The notes beneath the pieces were generated by a model. It searched no databases. It worked only from the letters and a program-made list of their open reading frames with translations, and had not been told where the DNA came from. Below, piece after piece: positions 1 through 7,972 of a stretch of 64,000 nucleotides of DNA. Numbering within the stretch: the first letter of the stretch is position 1; the number at the start of each line of letters is the position of its first letter. The DNA lies in NCBI RefSeq assembly GCF_037026715.1, contig NZ_JBANCG010000002.1:496001-560000 (forward strand). Direction: 5' to 3'. A program made the position numbers and the translations under genes. The DNA comes from Breoghania sp037026715 (lineage in GTDB: Bacteria > Pseudomonadota > Alphaproteobacteria > Rhizobiales > Stappiaceae).

Positions 1-1011
1 CGCGGAATGCGCGTTGCCGCGCGACAGAAGCCGCGCCTGCATCAGCCCGATCGCGGTAATCGCGATGAACGTGCCGCCCACCATCATCGCCGCCAGAACC
101 ACGATCAGCCCGGTGTCGGAAATCACCGACAGCGTCACCCCCAGCGCCTCGACTAGGCAGGCGATGGCGTAGGTCGGAGCGTTGCCGATGCGCCGCGCGA
201 GCGTGCCCCAGATCATGACCGAGGGCATGCCCGCAATGCCCACCGCCGCCCAGATCGCCGTCTCGTAGGGGCTTAGCGCCGGCGACATGCGGGCCATGGT
301 GGAGATGAACGTGGTGGTGATGACATAGCCGAAGCCGAACAGGCCGTAGCTCACATAAAGCGCGACGAGCCTCCTGTCGGCCGGCCCGCTCGCCCTTGCC
401 TGTGCGTGCGGGGGATCTTCCGTCTTCTCGATGAGCCGGGTGCAGGCGAGGAAAGCGAGCGCCGAAACGAGGCCGCTGGCGTACCAGAGCATGCGCCAGT
501 CCGCGCCGCTCCGGGCAAGGGCCGCCACCATGAGTGCGGAAAGCGCGATGCCGAGCCCGACGCCCGCGAAATGCAGCGCTACCAGCCCCGGCCGGCCGGC
601 CGCCGATATCCGGTCCAGCACCAGCGCGGAGGCGAAAACCAGCACGTAGGCGCTCGCAATCCCGCTCAAGGCCCGGATCACGACGAAGGCGGCCACGCTG
701 TCGAACAGTCCCATCGCGGCCGTGGTGGCGGCCGATAGCGCCAGCGCCGCGAGAAAGATCGCACGCCGGTCGCCGGGCAGGAATTGCGTGAGCCGGCCGG
801 AGGCGGCCGCAAGCGCGCCGACCATGTAGGCCAGGAAATTGGCCGAGGCGATGAGCCCGCCTTCCGCCGGAGTGAGGCCGGCATCGTGCACCATGAAGGG
901 CAGGATCGGCGTATAGACGAACCGGCCGATGCCCATGGCGGCGGTCAGCGACAGGAGCCCGCCAAAGGCGACCGGGAGAATCGTGGAAGGAGAGAGGGAG
1001 GCCTGCGACAT
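1..1011 (-). CDS. YbfB/YjiJ-type MFS transporter, C-terminus cut by window edge
   Basis: Inner-membrane permease of the major facilitator superfamily; the substrate is not known for this family. The 337 visible codons start at ATG 1011 (MSQASLSPS) and give alternating hydrophobic segments through the whole frame. Early signatures GIGRFVYTPILPFM and AYMVGALAA and the later GLFGFGYVITTTF resemble the YbfB/YjiJ group (MFS_4). The reading frame is still open at base 1, so the last membrane helices lie outside the window. It is transcribed leftwards, divergent from the DUF6159 gene, with a 137-base intergenic space. Family assignment is from remembered motifs; transport activity is inferred. Confidence 0.85.
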   Translation of the reverse strand, partial: MSQASLSPSTILPVAFGGLLSLTAAMGIGRFVYTPILPFMVHDAGLTPAEGGLIASANFLAYMVGALAAASGRLTQFLPGDRRAIFLAALALSAATTAAMGLFDSVAAFVVIRALSGIASAYVLVFASALVLDRISAAGRPGLVALHFAGVGLGIALSALMVAALARSGADWRMLWYASGLVSALAFLACTRLIEKTEDPPHAQARASGPADRRLVALYVSYGLFGFGYVITTTFISTMARMSPALSPYETAIWAAVGIAGMPSVMIWGTLARRIGNAPTYAIACLVEALGVTLSVISDTGLIVVLAAMMVGGTFIAITAIGLMQARLLSRGNAHSA

Positions 1012-1148
1012 TCTGTCAGGTTAGCACGCCGTGCGGGCCGGCCAAGCCGCAAACAGTCGTTTGACGTCGCGCTTTCATAGAACCTTAGGTGAAATCCGCT
1101 TCAATCCCGGCGCGTTCCTGCAGACGGGTGCGCGAACGGGAGGGGGAG

Positions 1149-2006
1149 ATGTTCGACAGGTTCAACAGGGCGGTAAGCCTGAGCGGGACATGCTGGCGCG
1201 TCCTCATGCTCGACAAGGAGATGCTGCTCTTTCCGCTGATGTCGCTGGCCGCGCTGGGGCTTGTCATGGGCGCCATCTTCGCGCCGGCGCTGGTGAGCGG
1301 GGATCTGACGCATTTCCAGCAGGCGCTGGCCGAGAACCCGGACATCTACCAGAACCCGCGCGCCGTCGCGCTGCTGTTCCTCCTCTATTTCCTGAGCTAC
1401 TTCGTCATCACCTTCTTCAATGCGGGCCTTCTGACCTGCGCGATGATCCGCCTGTCCGGCGAGGATCCCACGCTCGCCGACGGCCTGCGCGCCGCCTTTC
1501 GCATGTTGCCGCAGATCTTCGCCTGGGCGCTTTTCGCCGCCAGCGTCGGGATGCTGCTGAATTTCATCGCCAGCCGCTTCAAGGGCCTCGGCCGTCTGTT
1601 CGTCCAGCTTCTGGGCGCGGCATGGTCGGTCGCGGTCTATTTCGCGGTGCCGGTCCTGGTGGTGGAGGGGGCGGGGCCGGTGAAGGCGGTGCTGGGCTCC
1701 ATCGCGATGATCCGGAAGACCTGGGGCGAGGCGCTCGTCGCCAATGTCGGGCTTTCGGTTCTCAACATGGTTGCCGCCTGGATCGCCGTTCCTTTCATCT
1801 TCTGGGGCGTCTTCAACTTCTCCACGAGCCCGACGCTGGCCGTCGTCGTTCTGGCGGGCGTCGGCTGTTGGATCTTCGTCACCGGGCTCATCGTCGCCAC
1901 CCTCGATGCGATCCTGAAGGCGGCGCTCGCCGTCTATGCCTACGAGGGACGGGTCCCGGAAAATTTCGACGCCGAGATCTTCCGCAACGCCTTTCGCGAG
2001 GAATAG
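1149..2006 (+). CDS. DUF6159-type integral membrane protein
   Basis: Polytopic membrane protein of unknown function, 285 residues. ATG 1149 is preferred over the upstream in-frame start at 1089 because it follows a purine-rich GGGAGGGGG stretch. The N-terminus has the DUF6159 style: a cytoplasmic lead with SWRVL-like SGTCWRVLMLDKEMLLF, followed by about six hydrophobic segments (near residues 30-55, 75-100, 125-150, 165-190, 205-235 and 240-265). It stands alone between divergent MFS and downstream sodB; no operon partner is evident. No catalytic motif is visible. Confidence 0.8.
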   Translation: MFDRFNRAVSLSGTCWRVLMLDKEMLLFPLMSLAALGLVMGAIFAPALVSGDLTHFQQALAENPDIYQNPRAVALLFLLYFLSYFVITFFNAGLLTCAMIRLSGEDPTLADGLRAAFRMLPQIFAWALFAASVGMLLNFIASRFKGLGRLFVQLLGAAWSVAVYFAVPVLVVEGAGPVKAVLGSIAMIRKTWGEALVANVGLSVLNMVAAWIAVPFIFWGVFNFSTSPTLAVVVLAGVGCWIFVTGLIVATLDAILKAALAVYAYEGRVPENFDAEIFRNAFREE

Positions 2007-2329
2007 GCCGCGCGGGCAAAAATCTGCCCGTTTGCGCATCCGCCCTGGAACCGGGCAGCCGCCATTTGCATTATTAAAATGACGAACGGGCGCACCCGCG
2101 CCATTGTCGGGGGCCGGACATCTACCTATGTTGCCAGACAACGGCGGAACGCGTTACCGCGGCCGCAACCCATTTCAGATCGAGGCGCAATCCCGCAACA
2201 CGGACCACGCACTGAACCCTGCAGGGGCCTGAACGGAACATGCAACACCCGACAGGACGGCATGGCCCGCGATTGCCCGCGTCTTGTTTCATCGACTTAA
2301 CGTCTTCATCTATCGAAAGGAGGACCCAA
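2007..2329. other. Intergenic region upstream of sodB
   Basis: 323 bases without a gene. It contains an AT-rich patch (about 2062-2082, with TTGCAT and TTAAAAT-like words) that could hold the sodB promoter, and a strong AAAGGAGG ribosome binding site at 2316-2323. No hairpin with a T-run and no RNA gene were recognised. Confidence 0.4.
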
Positions 2330-2932
2330 ATGGCGTTCGAACTTCCCGATCTCCCCTACGCCTACGATGCGCTTCAGCCCTACATGTCGGCCGAGACGCT
2401 GGAATACCATCACGACAAGCACCATCAGGCCTATGTGACCAACGGCAACAACCTGCTGAAGGACAGCGGGCTTGAGGGCAAGTCGCTGGAGGACGTGATC
2501 AAGGAGAGCTTCGGCAAGAATCCGGGCCTCTTCAACAACGCCGCCCAGCACTTCAACCACATCCACTTCTGGAAGTGGATGAAGCCGAACGGCGGCGGCA
2601 AGTCCATTCCGGGCGCGCTGGCGGCCAAGATCGACAGCGATCTGGGCGGCTACGACAAGTTCAAGGCCGACTTCTGCAACGCCGGCGCCACGCAGTTCGG
2701 CTCCGGCTGGGCCTGGCTGGTACTGAACAGCGAGGGCAAGCTTGAGGTCACCAAGACCCCGAACGGCGAGAACCCGCTGGTTCACGGCGCGACCCCGCTG
2801 CTGGGCGTCGACGTGTGGGAGCACTCCTATTACATCGACTACCGCAACGCGCGTCCGAAGTACCTGGAAGCCTTCGTCGACAGCCTGATCAACTGGGAAT
2901 ACGTCGAGGAGCTGTTCGAAGCGGCGAAATAA
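2330..2932 (+). CDS. sodB: Superoxide dismutase, Fe-type
   Basis: Converts superoxide to oxygen and hydrogen peroxide in the cytoplasm. The 200-residue length is typical. Metal ligands are visible: His27 in YHHDKHH, a His in NNAAQHFNH (about residue 74-79), and Asp and His in DVWEHSYYIDYRN (about 159-163). The glutamine inside NNAAQHFNH and the sequence GATQFGSGWAWL favour the iron-type enzyme over manganese, though cambialistic enzymes share these features. ATG 2330 follows AAAGGAGG at optimal spacing, so longer upstream starts are rejected. A good intrinsic terminator follows, so it is probably monocistronic. Confidence 0.96.
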   Translation: MAFELPDLPYAYDALQPYMSAETLEYHHDKHHQAYVTNGNNLLKDSGLEGKSLEDVIKESFGKNPGLFNNAAQHFNHIHFWKWMKPNGGGKSIPGALAAKIDSDLGGYDKFKADFCNAGATQFGSGWAWLVLNSEGKLEVTKTPNGENPLVHGATPLLGVDVWEHSYYIDYRNARPKYLEAFVDSLINWEYVEELFEAAK

Positions 2933-2964
2933 GCCGATCTCGAGCGACAGGAATTGAAGAAGAG

Positions 2965-2990
2965 GGCGGGTCCGATGGGCCCGCCTTTTT
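2965..2990 (+). terminator. Intrinsic terminator of sodB
   Basis: GGCGGG (2965-2970) pairs with CCCGCC (2980-2985), followed directly by TTTTT (2986-2990), 32 bases after the sodB stop. Confidence 0.85.
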
Positions 2991-3181
2991 CGTTCGGGAA
3001 ATGGAAGAGAGGGCAAGGCGGCGGCGGGCGGTCATAACGGGCGCCACGGCGTTCCAAAGCACGCGTTGGACGAGAGGCCGGCCCGGGTGAGGGGAAGGCG
3101 GCCTGTCAGGATCCGCTCGCACTGGCCGTTTCGGCAGTCACCCGCCAGTCCCGCGCAAGCCCGGTTCCTTATCCTTTGCCC

Positions 3182-3742
3182 ATGAGCGAACCGACCGACC
3201 ACGATCCGGAAAGCGTCTTCCTCTCGCGGCCGCCGCGCGGGCGGCTGGCGCGTCCGCAGCCGTCCGTGGGCAGAGGCGGGCCTTTGGAAGGCGCCGGTGA
3301 GGTGATTGACCTCGTCGCGGTGCGCGTTGCGCGGCGCCGGAATGGGACGGTTGTCGCAAAGGGAGCTGGAACAGGCGAGGGCTGTGATGCGGGCCCCCGT
3401 GCGGCCGCGCGTTCTGGCTCCGACACCCGCCGCCATCCCCGCCGCGTCAAGCGCCTGCGCACGGCCAAGATCGCCGACCTCGACGATCGTTTCCTCACCG
3501 AATGCGCGATCCGGGATCTTTCCACGGGCGGAGCACGGCTGGTCGTTGCCGCCGCGGTGGCGCTTCCCGATGTCATCGTGCTGTTCGACGAGCTGGAGGG
3601 CACCATCGTGCCTGCCACCTTGCGCTGGCGGCGCGGAAACGAGGTCGGGGTCAGCTTCGACGTGCCGCCGGCAAGGCTCGGGCAATTCCGCTCACGCCGT
3701 CTGCGCGCGCTGGCCCGCCGCTACTATGCCGTGGAAGACTGA
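3182..3742 (+). CDS. PilZ-domain protein
   Basis: Probable cyclic-di-GMP-responsive protein, 186 residues. The N-terminal half (to about residue 80) is Arg/Gly-rich and looks disordered. The C-terminal half is a PilZ-type barrel, with the RRHPRR arginine motif followed by a beta-rich stretch that includes IRDLSTGGARL and GNEVGVSFD, matching the RxxxR and D-x-S-x-x-G elements that bind c-di-GMP. ATG 3182 is chosen; an in-frame TTG sits two codons upstream. The last 19 bases overlap the 3' end of convergent msrB. Ligand binding is inferred from motifs. Confidence 0.75.
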   Translation: MSEPTDHDPESVFLSRPPRGRLARPQPSVGRGGPLEGAGEVIDLVAVRVARRRNGTVVAKGAGTGEGCDAGPRAAARSGSDTRRHPRRVKRLRTAKIADLDDRFLTECAIRDLSTGGARLVVAAAVALPDVIVLFDELEGTIVPATLRWRRGNEVGVSFDVPPARLGQFRSRRLRALARRYYAVED

Positions 3743-4173
3743 TCCGGACCCCGGGCCGCGGTTTCCTCTTCCGGTTCGAATTCCAGCGCCAGTCCGTTGG
3801 TGCAGTAGCGCAGTCCCGTCGGGCGCGGGCCGTCGGAAAAGACGTGGCCCAGATGCGCATCGCAACGCGCGCAGCGGATTTCCGTGCGCCGCATGAACAG
3901 CGAATTGTCGTCGAGTTCGGCGATCGCATTCTTGTCGAGCGGCGCGTAGAAGCTCGGCCAGCCGGAACCGGATTCATACTTGGTCTGCGAGGGAAACAGC
4001 TCCGCCCCGCAGCACACGCACTTGTAGATGCCAGCCCGCTTCTCGTTGAGGTGGGGGCCGGTGCCGGCCCGTTCGGTGCCGTGTTTGCGGGTCACCGCGA
4101 ATTGTTCGGGCGTGAGCCGGGCTTGCCATTCGGCGTCGCTGAGCTCAACTTTCGTCTTCGGTTCGCTGCTCAT
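3724..4173 (-). CDS. msrB: Peptide-methionine (R)-S-oxide reductase
   Basis: Repairs oxidised methionine by reducing the R epimer of methionine sulfoxide. The 149 residues match the single-domain MsrB length. Zinc-binding pairs are C52-x-x-C55 and C101-x-x-C104; the catalytic cysteine is C124 in RYCTNG. The substrate-site motif GSGWPSF and HLGHVF are intact. No export signal, so cytoplasmic. It is convergent with the PilZ gene, with a 19-base overlap of the 3' ends, so antisense transcription of both ends is likely. Confidence 0.96.
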   Translation of the reverse strand: MSSEPKTKVELSDAEWQARLTPEQFAVTRKHGTERAGTGPHLNEKRAGIYKCVCCGAELFPSQTKYESGSGWPSFYAPLDKNAIAELDDNSLFMRRTEIRCARCDAHLGHVFSDGPRPTGLRYCTNGLALEFEPEEETAARGPDQSSTA

Positions 4174-4779
4174 GGCCGGCGCTCCTGTGCCGTGTAACCT
4201 TTGGAATTTCCTACTTAGGGACGATCGGCGGGCGCGACAATGGCGGTGTCGGGAGCATGCTTGCGAAATCGGGCGTCACGGATGCGCGCGCGTGTCGTAT
4301 CTCATTACCGTCCGTCAGATATGTATCTCTCCATATCGGCCGATTGTCTTCGCAAGTTGCTCCAGCGGCAAGTCATCCGTCATCCGTTTCGCGGTATCGT
4401 CGTGAAGTGGGGTGGCAATAGGCCGGTGGTCATAAACCGCTTGTTCAGACAAACATGAAATAGCATTCTCAGTAGGCAACTTGCACTTTCTCCATCCTGC
4501 GTATATCGAAACGGCGACTTTTATCGCACGACTCTCGTTATGCCGTGTGATTCGGGGAGGAAGTTGCCGTACGGCGATGAACACTTGGCGGCGAGTGGGC
4601 TCCACCAGGCCCTAGTGACGGCCTCGATCAGGGGCCACGTGTCGGGTCTGCGGTGCGGATCCAGGTGAGTGGGGTCCGCAAGGGCGGATCCGCGTGACGG
4701 ACCCACGAGACGGGTTCATGGTGACGGGTCCGCGTGATGGGCCCAGGTGACGGCCCAGTCGGCGGGCCAAGGGACGGGT
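4174..4779. other. Long intergenic region between msrB and mrpA
   Basis: 606 bases. The left part (about 4240-4560) is visibly richer in A/T than the surroundings and carries no recognisable gene; a 96-codon open frame on the minus strand (4315-4605) has no supporting features. The right part (about 4660-4775) is a run of degenerate short repeats around the words TGACGG and GGTCCGC. The mrp operon promoter should lie here, but no clear -35/-10 pair was identified. Confidence 0.4.
4660..4775. repeat. Degenerate short tandem-like repeats upstream of mrpA
   Basis: Words such as TGACGGGTCCGCG, TGATGGGCCCAGG and TGACGGCCCAGTC follow each other at about 13-base steps near 4734-4770, and GGATCC/GGTCCGC variants precede them. 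The pattern looks like a decayed simple repeat in the leader of the antiporter operon. Confidence 0.4.
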
Positions 4780-7176
4780 ATGGCGCTATTCGGGGTGGAT
4801 GACACGGTTCTTGCGGTGCTGGCGCCGTTTGCCGCGGCCCTTTTTGCACCGAGCGCGGTGCGTGCATTCAAACACAATGCGGCCTGGCTGCTCGCCATCG
4901 TGCCCGCGCTGGTCTTTCTTCACTTCTTCCGCTACGTCGGTGCGGTCTCGCAAGGCGAAACCTTCGTGGAAGGCTTTGCCTGGGTGCCCGCCTACGGCGT
5001 GAATTTCACGTTCTATCTCGACGGTCTGGCGGTTCTGTTCGCGCTGATCATCTCCGGCATCGGCACGCTGATCATCCTTTATGCCGGCGGCTACATGAAG
5101 GGGCACCCCCAGCAGGGCCGCTTCCTCTCCTTCCTGTTTCTGTTCATGGGCTCGATGCTGGGCGTGGTGACCGGCTCCAACCTCATCACCATGTTCATCT
5201 TCTGGGAGCTGACCTCGATCACCTCCTTCCTGCTGATCGGCTTCGATCATCTGCGCGCCGCCTCAAGGCGTGCCGCGATGCAGGCGCTGGTGGTGACCGG
5301 CGGCGGCGGGCTGGCGCTGCTCGCCGGCTTCCTGATGATCATCCACGCCACCGGCGTGAACGAGATGGGCGACGTGATCGCGTCGGGCGATACGCTGCGC
5401 GAAAGCGCGCTCTACCTGCCGATCCTGATCATGGTGCTTCTGGGCGCCTTCACCAAGTCGGCCCAGTTCCCGTTCCATTTCTGGCTGCCCAACGCCATGG
5501 AGGCCCCGACGCCGGTCTCCGCCTACCTGCATTCCGCCACCATGGTGAAGGCGGGCGTCTATCTCCTGATGCGGCTCAACCCGGTGCTGGGCGACACCGC
5601 CTGGTGGATGACGCTGCTGCCGCTCTTCGGCGGTGTGACGCTGCTGGTTGGCACGCTGCTCGCGGTTCGCCAGACCGACCTGAAGCTTATGCTCGCCTAC
5701 ACCACGGTCGCCTCGCTCGGCCTCCTCGTCATGCTGACGGGGGCGGGCAGCGAGGTCGCGATCGAAGGCGCGGTGCTCTATCTCTTCGCCCACGCGCTGT
5801 TCAAGGGTGCGCTGTTCATGGTCGCCGGTCTTGTCGACCACGAAACCGGGACGCGCGACCTGATGCGTCTCGGCGGTCTGCGCAAGGCGATGCCGATCAC
5901 CTTTCTCTGCGCGGTTCTGGCGGCGCTGTCCATGGGCGGCCTGCCGCCCTTCATCGGCTTCATCGCCAAGGAAGTGCTTTATGAGGGAACGTGGACCCTC
6001 GCCGCGCGTCCGCAGCTTCTGACGGCAGTTGCCGTCATCGGCAACGCTTTGATGCTGGCGGCCGCCTTCGCCGTCGCCTTCAAACCCTTCCTGGGCCAGC
6101 CCACGAAAACGCCCAAGCATGCGCATGAGGGGCCGGTCCTGATGTGGCTCGGGCCGCTCGTTCTGGCGCTGTGCGGGCTGGGCGCGGCGATCGGCATCGG
6201 CTGGTCGGGCCCCGCGCTTCTCGGCCCGATGGCGGGGGCGGTCGCCGGTGCGCCGGTCGCGGGCGACTATCACCTCGTGCCCGCCCATATCGGCGCGCCG
6301 TTCTATCTCTCGCTCGCCACGGTTGGCACCGGTCTGGTGATCTTCTGGCAGCTCGATGCCGTGCGCAGGCTGATCGCCAGCGTGCTGAAGGCGATCGGCT
6401 GGGGCCCGGATCGCGGCTTCGACCAGTTCATCTCGCTCATCGTGCGTTTTGCCGGCGCCTTCACGGCCATCGTTCAGCCCGGCAAGATGCAGATCTACAT
6501 GAACACGGTCTTCGTCGTCGTGGCGGCCGCGCTGCTGGTGCCGATGTTCGCGTTCGACGAGGCGCCCTCCATGCCCGCCATGCCGGACTTCCGGTTCTAC
6601 GAATGGCTGGTGCTGGCGCTGGTGGTGATCGGCATCATCGCGGTGCTGGCGGCGCGCACGCGTCTCATCGCCATCGTCTCGCTCGGCATCCAGGGCTTCG
6701 CCGTCGCCGTCATCTACATGCTCTTCGGCGCGCCCGACCTGTCGTTCACGCAGTTCATGGTGGAAACGCTGTCGGTCGTCATCCTCGCCCTGGTGATGAC
6801 CCGTCTGAACCTGACTGCCAAGGACAGCCGGCCGTTCCGCGAGACGATCTCGCACATGATCATCGCGATCGCCGGCGGCATCGGCTTCGGCGCGCTTCTG
6901 CTCGCGGTGACGGAAGTTCCCTTCGACAGCCGCCTGTCGGACTTCTTCACGGCCAATTCACGGGTAGTGGCGCACGGGCGCAACATCGTCAACGTCATCA
7001 TCGTGGACTTCCGCGGCCTTGATACGCTCGGCGAGATTTCCGTGGTCATGGTCACCGGTCTTGCCATCCTGGCCCTGATCCGCATCCGGGCACGCGGATC
7101 GAAGGCGCCGGAGGATCCGCCGCGGGGTGGATCGCTGAAGCCCGTGTCCGAGCCGCATCCGGAGGTCGCGTCATGA
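4780..7176 (+). CDS. mrpA: Mrp-type cation/proton antiporter subunit A
   Basis: Largest subunit of the multi-subunit monovalent cation/H+ antiporter, related to NuoL of complex I. The 798 residues match full-length MrpA. The proton-channel core (about residues 100-400) has the usual motifs, for example FWELTSITSFLLIGF and LPNAMEAPTPVSAYLHSATM with the conserved lysine-containing helix after it. The C-terminus carries the extra DUF4040/MrpB-like helices. ATG 4780 after AAGGGACGG is chosen over an in-frame GTG at 4747. First gene of a tight mrpABCDEFG operon, with ATGA-type overlaps throughout. Na+ versus K+ preference cannot be read from sequence. Confidence 0.95.
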   Translation: MALFGVDDTVLAVLAPFAAALFAPSAVRAFKHNAAWLLAIVPALVFLHFFRYVGAVSQGETFVEGFAWVPAYGVNFTFYLDGLAVLFALIISGIGTLIILYAGGYMKGHPQQGRFLSFLFLFMGSMLGVVTGSNLITMFIFWELTSITSFLLIGFDHLRAASRRAAMQALVVTGGGGLALLAGFLMIIHATGVNEMGDVIASGDTLRESALYLPILIMVLLGAFTKSAQFPFHFWLPNAMEAPTPVSAYLHSATMVKAGVYLLMRLNPVLGDTAWWMTLLPLFGGVTLLVGTLLAVRQTDLKLMLAYTTVASLGLLVMLTGAGSEVAIEGAVLYLFAHALFKGALFMVAGLVDHETGTRDLMRLGGLRKAMPITFLCAVLAALSMGGLPPFIGFIAKEVLYEGTWTLAARPQLLTAVAVIGNALMLAAAFAVAFKPFLGQPTKTPKHAHEGPVLMWLGPLVLALCGLGAAIGIGWSGPALLGPMAGAVAGAPVAGDYHLVPAHIGAPFYLSLATVGTGLVIFWQLDAVRRLIASVLKAIGWGPDRGFDQFISLIVRFAGAFTAIVQPGKMQIYMNTVFVVVAAALLVPMFAFDEAPSMPAMPDFRFYEWLVLALVVIGIIAVLAARTRLIAIVSLGIQGFAVAVIYMLFGAPDLSFTQFMVETLSVVILALVMTRLNLTAKDSRPFRETISHMIIAIAGGIGFGALLLAVTEVPFDSRLSDFFTANSRVVAHGRNIVNVIIVDFRGLDTLGEISVVMVTGLAILALIRIRARGSKAPEDPPRGGSLKPVSEPHPEVAS

Positions 7177-7592
7177 ATACGATCATCTTTCGGACGATCG
7201 CGCCCTTCCTGACGGCGCTGATGATCCTGTTCTCGATCTTCGTACTGCTGCGCGGGCACAACGAGCCGGGCGGCGGCTTTATCGGCGGTCTGATCGCGGC
7301 ATCCGCCTTCGCGATCTACGGCATCGCCTGCGGCGTGCGGCCGGTACGCCGGGCCATCCACTTCCATCCGATGACCCTGTCGGCCTTCGGGCTGCTGCTC
7401 GCCTGCCTGTCCGGTCTGCCCTCGTTCTTCACCCACGTCGCCTTCCTGAAGGCGCACTGGATCTATCCCGAGATCTTCGGCGTCGATCTGGCGCTCTCCA
7501 CCGTGATGGTGTTCGACATCGGCGTCTATTTCGTCGTCCTTGGTTCGATCACCTCGATCGCGCTGGCGCTTGAGGAAAGGGAGAACGACTGA
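7173..7592 (+). CDS. mrpB: Mrp antiporter subunit B
   Basis: Integral-membrane subunit of the Mrp complex, 139 residues with four hydrophobic helices. The MnhB-domain signature RGHNEPGGGFIGGLIAASA lies at about residues 27-45. The start overlaps the mrpA stop by four bases, implying translational coupling, and its own stop TGA shares its last base with the mrpC start. Required for complex assembly in studied homologues. Confidence 0.95.
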   Translation: MNTIIFRTIAPFLTALMILFSIFVLLRGHNEPGGGFIGGLIAASAFAIYGIACGVRPVRRAIHFHPMTLSAFGLLLACLSGLPSFFTHVAFLKAHWIYPEIFGVDLALSTVMVFDIGVYFVVLGSITSIALALEEREND

Positions 7593-7969
7593 TGGAGGCC
7601 GGCTTCGCAGTCCTGATCGGATTCATCTTCGCCGCCAGCATCTACCTGATGCTCTCGCGCCAGCTGATCCGCATCCTTCTCGGCGTGTCGATCCTGTCGA
7701 ACGCGGTCAACCTGCTGATCTTCACGGCCGGCAGGCTGGAGCGCGAGGTGCCGCCGGTCATTCCCGACAGCGCGCTGGTGCCTGTCGGGGCGACGGCCAA
7801 TCCGCTGCCGCAGGCGCTGATCCTGACGGCGATCGTGATTTCCTTTTCCTTCTTCGCCTTCCTGCTGGTGCTGGCCTTCCGCGCCTACCAGGAACTGGGC
7901 ACGGACGATGCCAACGAGATGCGCGTCGCCGAGCCGAAGGGCGAAGCAAGACCGCCGATGGGGTACTGA
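7592..7969 (+). CDS. mrpC: Mrp antiporter subunit C
   Basis: NuoK-like subunit, 125 residues, with three hydrophobic helices. The pattern LLGVSILSNAVNLLIF (about residues 30-45) and PLPQALILTAIVISF (about 66-80) is typical of MnhC, including the buried carboxylate region just before it. The C-terminal 30 residues are a hydrophilic tail. TGATG overlap with mrpB and a 3-base gap to mrpD. Confidence 0.94.
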   Translation: MEAGFAVLIGFIFAASIYLMLSRQLIRILLGVSILSNAVNLLIFTAGRLEREVPPVIPDSALVPVGATANPLPQALILTAIVISFSFFAFLLVLAFRAYQELGTDDANEMRVAEPKGEARPPMGY

Positions 7970-7972
7970 CGA

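Noticed and set aside
4315..4605. A 96-codon minus-strand frame in the msrB-mrpA gap
   Set aside because: No ribosome site, no recognisable domain, and the end composition is unlike neighbouring proteins; kept only as a remark on the gap.
5263..6855. A 530-codon minus-strand frame opposite mrpA
   Set aside because: Composition is Asp/Arg/His/Gln-rich with no hydrophobic core or motifs, typical of the antisense of a membrane protein gene.
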